This document shows, piece after piece, positions 57,823-64,000 of a DNA stretch of 64,000 bases. The stretch's first letter is position 1, and each line of letters starts with the position of its first letter. The stretch is taken from the NCBI RefSeq assembly GCF_016734765.1, contig NZ_JAERQE010000010.1, forward strand, positions 1-64,000, in the 5' to 3' direction. Origin of the DNA: Microvirga soli (GTDB lineage Bacteria; Pseudomonadota; Alphaproteobacteria; Rhizobiales; Beijerinckiaceae). Under the pieces are notes generated by a model. The model did no database searches. It was given only the letters and a program-made list of their open reading frames with translations, and was not told where the DNA came from. A program made the translations under genes and the position numbers.

Positions 57823-59082
57823 TCACACGGAGAAGCCGTCCCGGAACGGATGGAACATGACTTCATCACCGTCGGCGACTGGGGCATGAAGCGGCTCGAT
57901 GCTCACGAGTCCATCCGCTGCGACGAGAGGCTTGAGGCGGGCCGAGCCGCCGCGGCCGAGGATCTCGACCGCCGAGCCGCCGTTGACCTGGACGATGCGG
58001 GCAGGTGCGAACTCAGTCCGACCCGGCCGTCGGTTGAAGGCGTGCATCAGCGGAAGGCGCATGCCGGAGAGAGGACGTGCCCGGCGTCCGTCCAAGGCGG
58101 CCAATACGGCACCACCGAGGAGCAGCCATGACACGAGCGCAGCCACCGGGTTTCCTGGAAGACCAAGGTAGGCCGTCGACTCGATGGACCCGACCACGGC
58201 GGGCTTGCCGGGCTTGAGCGCGACCTTGAGGGTTTCGCCTCTTCCCCTTGCTCCGACGAGCGCAACCATGGAATGGTCCTCGTCGCCGACCGAGACGCCG
58301 CCCGTCGTGACGATCAGGTCGCAGCGGTGGGCAAGCTCGGAGAGGGCGCCGGCAATCAGGTGCGGGTCATCCCGCACGATTCCCCCGTCCACGACATCGG
58401 CGCCTGACTGACGGGCAAGAGCGAGTATCATGGGGCGGTTGGAATCGAAGAACGAGGCTTCGGTCAACCGCTCCCCTTGGGTGCGCAACTCGGTGCCCGT
58501 CGACAGAACGCCGATCCGCACCTTGCGCCGTACGCACGTTCGTTCGAAGCCTTGCGCGGCGAGCAGCGCGACATGACGCGCATCGATGCGATCGCCCGGC
58601 TGGAGCAGCACCTCCCCGGCCTGGACGTCCTCACCGCACCGCCGGATATTGTCCCCCGGCCGAACCATGCGGGTCAGGACGATCCCGCCGCCGTTCCAGG
58701 CGGCGTGCTCCTGCATCACCACGGCATCAGCGCCACCAGGGATCCTCGCGCCCGTGAGAATGCGCAAGGCCCTTCCATGCGGCAGGGGCAGTGCCTCGTC
58801 GCCCGCCGCCATGCGCCCGGCGACGGCCAGGGCAGTGCCTGATGCCAACCCTTCGCCTGCCGTCAAGGCGTAGCCGTCCATAGCCGACTGATCGAATGGC
58901 GGCAGCGGGAGAACCGACGTCACCGGCAGAGCCAAGGTCCGGCCGAGGGCTTCTCCGAGGGAGACCTCCTCATGCTCCTTGATGACCGAGGCATAGGCCG
59001 CTGCCCGGGAGCAGGCCTGCTCGATCGAGATCAGACCGTCAGGGGAGTCGCAGGAAAAGGCTTCCTCGGGTTTCGTCACCAT
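57823..59082 (-). CDS. moeA: Molybdopterin molybdenumtransferase
   Basis: 419 residues; ATG 59082 chosen (an in-frame TTG at 59091 is unlikely). Motifs: DQSAMDGYAL, LRILTGARIPGGADAVVMQE, LSTGTEL, SNRPMI and TTGGVSVGDEDH, plus LGLPGNPVAALVSW of the MoeA family. Inserts molybdate into the pterin to make the active cofactor in the cytoplasm. Its start is six bases from the DUF4142 stop, so it is coupled to the nap operon, fitting the need of NapA for molybdenum cofactor. Confidence 0.96.
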   Translation of the reverse strand: MVTKPEEAFSCDSPDGLISIEQACSRAAAYASVIKEHEEVSLGEALGRTLALPVTSVLPLPPFDQSAMDGYALTAGEGLASGTALAVAGRMAAGDEALPLPHGRALRILTGARIPGGADAVVMQEHAAWNGGGIVLTRMVRPGDNIRRCGEDVQAGEVLLQPGDRIDARHVALLAAQGFERTCVRRKVRIGVLSTGTELRTQGERLTEASFFDSNRPMILALARQSGADVVDGGIVRDDPHLIAGALSELAHRCDLIVTTGGVSVGDEDHSMVALVGARGRGETLKVALKPGKPAVVGSIESTAYLGLPGNPVAALVSWLLLGGAVLAALDGRRARPLSGMRLPLMHAFNRRPGRTEFAPARIVQVNGGSAVEILGRGGSARLKPLVAADGLVSIEPLHAPVADGDEVMFHPFRDGFSV

Positions 59083-59087
59083 CCCGC

Positions 59088-59636
59088 TCAAGGCCTGACC
59101 GCCTCGTACATCTTCTGCGCGCCTTCCTGTTGCCGCTGCAACTCCGGGAGAACCTGCTCGGCGAAGGTCTTGATCTCCGTGGAGGGGCTGCGAGAGGCCG
59201 CCTGGTAGATCCCGATCTCCTGCCCGAGCGCTTGGACCTGGATCTCCGCGTAGCGTCGGCTCAGCGCGAGATAATCGAGCGGCTCCAGGTTCTCGATGAC
59301 GACCTGGTGCTCGAACTCCTTTACGGACGGGAGCGGCAGGCTGCGTTCCCTGGCGAGGGCCTCGAGCCTTTGCAGGAGTCCGAAGCGGAAATCAGCAGCC
59401 GAGGCCGCGAAGCTCCTGACTTCCGGCCTCGTCTCTCGGCTGGCTGCCAGCTTGGCGGCCTGACCTTGGAGAGTAGCGGAGCTGTACGCGAGGCGCAGGA
59501 ACTCCTGCGGCTCGATGGGGCGGTTTTGGGCAGGAGCTCCGGATGGTCCCTGCCCTTGTGCCCAAGCGGCCGGAGCCGCGCCGGAAAGCACCATACCGAC
59601 GGCTAGGGCAATGATGAGTGGCTTCCAGATTGCCAT
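59088..59636 (-). CDS. DUF4142 family exported protein
   Basis: 182 residues from ATG 59636; alternative GTG at 59660 overlaps napC. Signal peptide MAIWKPLIIALAVGMVLSGAAPAAWA. Ferritin-like helical DUF4142 features: EFLRLAYSSATLQGQAAKLAASRETRPEVRSFA, LEPLDYLALSRRYAEIQVQALGQEIGIYQAAS and FAEQVLPELQRQQEGAQKMYEAV. Function of the family is unknown; suggested as a periplasmic stress or redox protein. Placed between napC and moeA with only a few bases on both sides, which is unusual for a nap operon. Confidence 0.85.
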   Translation of the reverse strand: MAIWKPLIIALAVGMVLSGAAPAAWAQGQGPSGAPAQNRPIEPQEFLRLAYSSATLQGQAAKLAASRETRPEVRSFAASAADFRFGLLQRLEALARERSLPLPSVKEFEHQVVIENLEPLDYLALSRRYAEIQVQALGQEIGIYQAASRSPSTEIKTFAEQVLPELQRQQEGAQKMYEAVRP

Positions 59637-59640
59637 GTGC

Positions 59641-60258
59641 TTACTGCCATCCCGGGACACCAGACATGTCGGGAAGTTTGTGCGCGATGCCCTTGTGGCA
59701 GTCGATGCAGGTCTTCTCGCCGGAGAACAGGAAGCGCTCGTGCGCGGACGCGGCGCGTGGGTTCTGCTTCACGAGGTCCATGGATTCCGAGCTGTGGCAG
59801 TTGCGGCATTCGAGCGAGTCGTTGGCCTTCATCCGCTCCCACTCACGCTCGGCGAGATGCTTGCGCATGGCCAGGAACTTGTCCCGCGTATCGATGGACC
59901 CGAAGATATGGCCCCAAACCTCCTTCGAAGCCTGCATCTTGCGGGCGATCTTGTTGGTCCACTCGTGGGGGACATGGCAGTCGGGGCATCCGGCCCGTAC
60001 GCCGGACCGGTTCGTGAAGTGGATCGTGCCCTTGAGTTCCTCGAAGACGTTGGCCTGCATCTCATGGCAGCCCACGCAGAACTTTTCCGTGTTGGTGTAT
60101 TCGAGCGCGGTGTTGAACCCGCCCCAGAAGACCACGCCGGCCACGAATCCTCCGAGCGTAAGGAAGGCAAGACTGAGATAGGCGGGCGGGCTCAGCGCCG
60201 TCCTGACCCAGCGGTTTCCTCTGAACCAGCCCCAGGCCCGGGTGATCCCCGCCGCCAT
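59641..60258 (-). CDS. napC: Periplasmic nitrate reductase, tetrahaem cytochrome c NapC
   Basis: 205 residues. N-terminal membrane anchor ([29 protein letters not shown]) and four haem c motifs: CVGCH, CPDCH, CRNCH and CIDCH, with [19 protein letters not shown] typical of NapC/NirT. Transfers electrons from quinol to NapB. ATG overlaps the napB stop (TGATG). Confidence 0.96.
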   Translation of the reverse strand: MAAGITRAWGWFRGNRWVRTALSPPAYLSLAFLTLGGFVAGVVFWGGFNTALEYTNTEKFCVGCHEMQANVFEELKGTIHFTNRSGVRAGCPDCHVPHEWTNKIARKMQASKEVWGHIFGSIDTRDKFLAMRKHLAEREWERMKANDSLECRNCHSSESMDLVKQNPRAASAHERFLFSGEKTCIDCHKGIAHKLPDMSGVPGWQ

Positions 60259-60731
60259 CAGTGCCTCCCCCGCGCCGGCTGCCGTTCAGGCTCCGTGATG
60301 GCGTCCATGTCGGTGAACACGTTTTCGACGAGAGGCTTCGCATTGGTCTGCGGCACGTGGCAGGCCACGCAGACATAGCGCCGCGGTGCGAGTCCTCCGA
60401 GGGTATTGCCGCTCCGGTCCTGGTAATGCGTGACGCTGATCATCGGCGCCTGGCTCTGCTCCGTGAACTTGCGGGCATGGCACGACATGCACTTATTGGC
60501 ATTCAGATCGACGGCATATCCCTCGATCGAATGCGGGATCACAGGAGGCTGGTCTGGATAGTTGCGGCCCACGCGCACGTCATCGGTGATCTGCCGCTGC
60601 ATGGGCGGAGCCGGAACTTCCCTCGTGAACGGGTCGGGTCCGCGCAGGCGCGGCGCGTCCTGTGCGAGGATCGCCCCCGCCGCCAGGCAGGGCACGACAC
60701 TGACCAAAAAGAGGAAGACCCCACGCCTCAT
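60258..60731 (-). CDS. napB: Periplasmic nitrate reductase, dihaem cytochrome subunit NapB
   Basis: 157 residues from ATG 60731. Signal peptide [23 protein letters not shown]. Two haem c sites, CMSCH at 81-85 and CVACH at 121-125, with the surrounding NapB pattern ([31 protein letters not shown]). The N-terminus overlaps the napA stop by four bases (ATGA). Electron-transfer subunit that forms a complex with NapA. Confidence 0.97.
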   Translation of the reverse strand: MRRGVFLFLVSVVPCLAAGAILAQDAPRLRGPDPFTREVPAPPMQRQITDDVRVGRNYPDQPPVIPHSIEGYAVDLNANKCMSCHARKFTEQSQAPMISVTHYQDRSGNTLGGLAPRRYVCVACHVPQTNAKPLVENVFTDMDAITEPERQPARGRH

Positions 60732-63247
60732 TGCTGACCTCCCGCATCGGCAGCCGATACCGCCACCACTTTGACCGCGCATTTCTTGAAGTCGGTCTGC
60801 TTGGAGATCGGGTCCGTCGCGTCCAACGTGACCTTGTTGATGAGCTGGCTCGCGTCGAAAAACGGGACGAAGATCAGTCCTGGGGGCACCTTGTTGCGCC
60901 CGCGCGTCTCGATGCGGCTGCGGATTTCTCCTCTTCGTGAAACGACCTTGACCTCCTGCCCCCTCCGCAGGTTGCGTTTGGCGGCATCGTCCGGATGCAT
61001 GAACACGACGGCACCCGAGAAGGCCTTGTAGAGCTCGGGAACGCGCAGGGTCATGGAGCCCGAATGCCAGTGCTCCAGCACGCGGCCCGTCACGAGCCAC
61101 ATGTCGTACTCTGCATCCGGGGACTCGGCCGGTGGCTCGTAGGGAGCCCCCATGATGTTGGCCTTCTTGTCGGGATTGCCGTAGAACTGCACCCCGCTGC
61201 CCTTCTCGACATAGGGATCAAGCCCTTCGCGGTAGCGCCAGAGCGTCTCCTTGCCGTCCACGACGGGCCAGCGCAGCCCCCTCACCTGATGGTAGGTGTC
61301 GAACGGGGCAAGGTCGTGCCCGTGCCCGCGGCCGAACGCGGCGTACTCCTCGAACAGGCCTTTCTGAACGTAGAAGCCGAAGGCCTTCGACTCGCGGTTC
61401 TCGTAGGCAGGATCGACCTCGGACACGGGGAACTTGTTCACCTCGCCATTGGCGAAGAGCACGTCGAACAGGCTCTTGCCCTTGTGATCGGGGCTGGCAT
61501 CGAGGATCTCCTTGGGCCAGACCTCGTCGGTGGTGAAGCGTTTCGAGAACTCCATCAACTGCCACAGGTCGGAGCGGGCATCGCCGGGGGCATTGACGAG
61601 CTGGTGCCAGAAATGGGTGCGGCGTTCCGCGTTGCCGTAGGCGCCCTCCTTCTCCACCCACATGGCGGTCGGCAAGATCAGGTCCGCCGCCATCGTGGTC
61701 ACCGTGGGATAGGGATCCGAGACCACGACGAAGTTCGCCGGATTGCGATAGCCGGGATAGGTCTCGTTGTTGGTGTTCGGCGCCGTCTGGAGGTTGTTGT
61801 TGCACATGATCCAGTAGGCGTTGAGCTTGCCGTCCTTCAGCATCCGGTCCTGCTGCACGGCATGGTAGCCGACCTTGCCAGGCAGCAGGCCGTGCGGCAG
61901 CTTCCAGATCTCCTCCGCGTGCTTGCGGTGCTCGGGGTTCGCCACCTGCATGTCGGCAGGCAGGCGGTGAGCGAAAGTTCCGACCTCGCGTGCCGTGCCG
62001 CAGGCCGAGGGCTGGCCCGTGAGCGAGAAGGGAGAGTTGCCAGGCTCGGAGATCTTTCCAGTGAGCAGGTGCAGGTTGTAGACCATGTGATTGGCCCAGA
62101 CCCCGCGGACGTGCTGGTTGAACCCCATGGTCCAGAGCGACATCACCTTGACCTTCGGATCGGCATAGAGCTTCGCGAGGGCCTCGAGCCGCTCCTTCGG
62201 AACACCGGACAGTTCCGAGGCCTTCTCGACCGTGTACTGGCTCATCAGCTGCGCATAGTCCTCGAAGCTCGATGGGTTCGACACCTGGGCATCGTTGGCG
62301 TGCTGCGCCCGCTGCTCAAGCACGTTGTCGGGCCGCAATCCATAGCCGATGTCGGTGTTCGCCAGCCGGAAGTTGCAGTGCTTCTCCACGAACTCCCGGT
62401 TCACCGCGCCGTTCTGGATGATGTAGTTCGCGATGTAGTTCAGGATCGCCAAGTCCGAGTTCGGCTTGAAGATCATCGCCATGTCGGACAAGTCCGTCGT
62501 GCGGTGCTCGTAGGTGGAGAGCGTCGCGATCCTCACATGCGGATGGCTGAGGCGTCGGTCCGTGATCCGGGTCCAGAGGATCGGGTGCATCTCGGCCATG
62601 TTCGAGCCCCAGAGCACGAAGGCGTCGGCATGCTCGAAGTCGTCATAGCAGCCCATCGGCTCGTCCATGCCGAAGGTACGGATGAAGGTGACGGCAGCGG
62701 ACGCCATGCAGTGGCGGGCATTCGGGTCGAGGTTGTTGGTGCGGAAGCCGGCGCGCATCAGCTTGGAGGCTGCGTACCCTTCCCAGATGGTCCACTGGCC
62801 CGAGCCGAACATGCCTACGGCCTCGGGCCCCTTCTCCTTGAGAACCTTCTTCCACTGCGCGGCCATCTCGTCGAAGGCACGGTCCCAGGAGACGGGCTGG
62901 AACTCGCCGTCCTTTGCGAACTGCCCGTTCCTCATGCGCATGAGCGGCTGGGTCAGCCGGTCGCTGCCGTACATGATCTTGGACAGGAAGTAGCCCTTCA
63001 CGCAGTTGAGGCCGCGATTGACCTCCGCCTGCATGTCGCCGTGGGTTGCGACGACCCGACCGTCCTTTACGCCGACCATCACCCCGCAGCCGGTGCCGCA
63101 GAAGCGGCAGGGAGCCTTGGACCATTGAAGCTTGATGTCCTCGCCTGTCGGGATGTTCTGGGCCTCGGCAGGAATAGAAACGCCGGCGGCGGCCGCCGCA
63201 GCGGCAGCGGCCTGTGTCTTGAGGATGGTGCGGCGCGTGAGGTCCAT
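60728..63247 (-). CDS. napA: Periplasmic nitrate reductase catalytic subunit NapA
   Basis: 839 residues from ATG 63247 (GGGAG upstream). Twin-arginine signal [20 protein letters not shown], so exported folded with cofactor. 4Fe-4S site [14 protein letters not shown] and a further Cys in GLNCVKGYF. The Mo ligand Cys is in [14 protein letters not shown]. Further blocks: [38 protein letters not shown] and C-terminal [18 protein letters not shown]. Reduces nitrate to nitrite in the periplasm using electrons from NapC and NapB. The operon order napEFDABC is standard. Confidence 0.98.
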   Translation of the reverse strand: MDLTRRTILKTQAAAAAAAAAGVSIPAEAQNIPTGEDIKLQWSKAPCRFCGTGCGVMVGVKDGRVVATHGDMQAEVNRGLNCVKGYFLSKIMYGSDRLTQPLMRMRNGQFAKDGEFQPVSWDRAFDEMAAQWKKVLKEKGPEAVGMFGSGQWTIWEGYAASKLMRAGFRTNNLDPNARHCMASAAVTFIRTFGMDEPMGCYDDFEHADAFVLWGSNMAEMHPILWTRITDRRLSHPHVRIATLSTYEHRTTDLSDMAMIFKPNSDLAILNYIANYIIQNGAVNREFVEKHCNFRLANTDIGYGLRPDNVLEQRAQHANDAQVSNPSSFEDYAQLMSQYTVEKASELSGVPKERLEALAKLYADPKVKVMSLWTMGFNQHVRGVWANHMVYNLHLLTGKISEPGNSPFSLTGQPSACGTAREVGTFAHRLPADMQVANPEHRKHAEEIWKLPHGLLPGKVGYHAVQQDRMLKDGKLNAYWIMCNNNLQTAPNTNNETYPGYRNPANFVVVSDPYPTVTTMAADLILPTAMWVEKEGAYGNAERRTHFWHQLVNAPGDARSDLWQLMEFSKRFTTDEVWPKEILDASPDHKGKSLFDVLFANGEVNKFPVSEVDPAYENRESKAFGFYVQKGLFEEYAAFGRGHGHDLAPFDTYHQVRGLRWPVVDGKETLWRYREGLDPYVEKGSGVQFYGNPDKKANIMGAPYEPPAESPDAEYDMWLVTGRVLEHWHSGSMTLRVPELYKAFSGAVVFMHPDDAAKRNLRRGQEVKVVSRRGEIRSRIETRGRNKVPPGLIFVPFFDASQLINKVTLDATDPISKQTDFKKCAVKVVAVSAADAGGQQ

Positions 63248-63251
63248 GGGT

Positions 63252-63509
63252 CTACTCCCGCTCTTGAACAGATTCAAAATGATGGAAGACGAGGGTGGCC
63301 GCGAGGACACCTTGGAGGAGCTGGATGGTATTGATGCGCTCGACGACCTGGCTTTCCGTCTCCGTTTCCAAGGTGACGATCAACTTGCCGGTGTCCGCAC
63401 CACCGTGGACTTCGGCTCCCTCGATCGAGCCGATGCTCTCGATGATCGACTGGACCCGGTCGGGGTGACTGTGGACGACGAGGCTGGAGATGTGGCACTC
63501 GGCGGTCAT
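63252..63509 (-). CDS. napD: NapA signal-peptide-binding chaperone NapD
   Basis: 85 residues. [22 protein letters not shown] start, [19 protein letters not shown] and [24 protein letters not shown] match NapD. It binds the twin-arginine signal of NapA in the cytoplasm until maturation. Start codon overlaps the napF stop (ATGA), and its stop is four bases from the napA start. Confidence 0.96.
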   Translation of the reverse strand: MTAECHISSLVVHSHPDRVQSIIESIGSIEGAEVHGGADTGKLIVTLETETESQVVERINTIQLLQGVLAATLVFHHFESVQERE

Positions 63510-63799
63510 GCTGCCTCCCCGGGTTGTTCCAGGCGAATGGCGTCCGCTGGACACGCATGGGCGCAGGCACCACAGCCGGTGCAGACATCGGTCATGATCC
63601 TGGGGCGGGCGCCGCCGACAGCAAGCTCGAACCTCACGGCCCCCGTGGGACAGGCATCCCGGCAACCCATGCAGGCCACGCCCCGGAAAGCGAAACAGGA
63701 CTGACTTATCTCGGCCACCGGAGCCGCGATGGGGTGATGCGCTTCGGCAAGCCTGCCGAGCAGGAAGTTGCGCCTGTTGAGGTCCGGGGTCTCGGCCAT
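63506..63799 (-). CDS. napF: Ferredoxin-type protein NapF, short form
   Basis: 97 residues from ATG 63799. Starts NLRRRNFLLGRL-like (DLNRRNFLLGRLAEA), then two 4Fe-4S patterns: CMGCRDACPTGAV with an upstream Cys, and CTGCGACAHACPADAI. NapF of many bacteria is about 160 residues with four clusters; this copy has room for about two. Helps mature the iron-sulfur cluster of NapA in the cytoplasm. Confidence 0.92.
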   Translation of the reverse strand: MAETPDLNRRNFLLGRLAEAHHPIAAPVAEISQSCFAFRGVACMGCRDACPTGAVRFELAVGGARPRIMTDVCTGCGACAHACPADAIRLEQPGEAA

Positions 63800-63812
63800 C
63801 GCCAGTTTCCCG

Positions 63813-63977
63813 TCAGACCGGACCGGGCGGTCCGGTGAACATGTAGTACATCCAGACGAGGAACCCCCACCCGGAGACGATGCCGACGGCGATGAAGGGC
63901 CATATCAGGACGGCAAGGACGAGGAACGTGATCGTCTCGCGCTTCTTGGTGCCCGCTTCCAGTGGTTCTGATTTCAT
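63813..63977 (-). CDS. napE: Periplasmic nitrate reductase membrane protein NapE
   Basis: 54 residues, too short for many gene finders. ATG 63977-63975. Begins MKSEPLEAGTKKRETITFLVLAVLIWPFIAVGIVSGWGFLVWMYYMFTGPPGP: a short soluble lead and one membrane helix, with the conserved E-x-x-x-F-x-x-L-x-V-x-x-[WF]-P pattern of NapE. First gene of the nap operon; 13 bp before napF. Function unknown. The promoter lies outside the window. Confidence 0.93.
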   Translation of the reverse strand: MKSEPLEAGTKKRETITFLVLAVLIWPFIAVGIVSGWGFLVWMYYMFTGPPGPV

Positions 63978-64000
63978 TGTCGGCGGCTTTTGGATTGACG

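Noticed and set aside
60995..63334. Plus-strand open frame of 779 codons
   Set aside because: Antisense to napA; long only because of high GC. No family features.
1..64000. tRNA, rRNA, CRISPR arrays and integrase attachment sites
   Set aside because: Looked for tRNA T-arm words, regularly spaced repeats and integrase genes by eye; none found. A covariance-model scan would be decisive.

Overview
The window looks like an alphaproteobacterium of the Hyphomicrobiales, plausibly Methylobacteriaceae-like (Microvirga or a relative; this genus-level guess is inference). Evidence: a fix-type cbb3 oxidase operon next to a FixJ-like receiver, a napEFDABC operon with pseudoazurin and an NnrR-type regulator, polyhydroxybutyrate genes with PhaR-like operators, DUF6894 proteins, and the particular IS5, IS6, IS66 and IS630 elements. 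No rRNA, tRNA, CRISPR array, replication or partition gene was recognised, so chromosome and megaplasmid cannot be told apart.

Positions 1-37 kb are accessory DNA of mixed composition, full of complete and broken insertion sequences. In order it holds: IS630 pieces; a radical SAM/SPASM maturase with an 82-residue precursor peptide ending W-R-N-Y, a probable cyclophane RiPP; a broken IS5 element; a two-haem cytochrome c protein flanked by two IS6 relics; a minus-strand set of a trypsin-endonuclease I-DUF1353 fusion, an animal-type haem peroxidase and a subtilase; a truncated paralogue of the two-haem protein; a class III cyclase with TPR repeats; an intact IS5; a three-gene set of peptidoglycan-binding, Ig-like/LysM and NPQPLPPK proteins; an IS6 copy fused to a beheaded ABC permease; a PHB depolymerase and a patatin with a Crp-type regulator; IS66; a coupled operon of an unknown protein, a J-domain-like protein and a small membrane protein; a PAS-GGDEF-EAL protein; an IS5 that truncates a helicase; and an SRAP protein.

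Positions 37.7-64 kb are a compact, GC-rich respiratory block. It carries a receiver protein, ccoNOQP, two accessory membrane proteins and ccoI-ccoS for low-oxygen respiration and copper loading. Next come a flavohaemoglobin, signalling proteins, NnrS, pseudoazurin, an NnrR-type regulator, an iron-sulfur assembly protein and a multi-span membrane protein. A copper handling trio and moeA-DUF4142-napCBADFE (minus strand) complete it. Three TTG-N8-CAA boxes around nnrR suggest shared NO or low-oxygen control. The block reduces nitrate in the periplasm, consumes oxygen at low tension and detoxifies NO. No nitrite, NO or N2O reductase lies inside the window.

Most original observations: the cyclophane-type RiPP pair with a non-glycine-rich precursor, the protease-nuclease-DUF1353 fusion with its neighbours, the PGBD/LysM/NPQPLPPK set, and the cbb3 operon that lacks ccoG and full-length ccoH.
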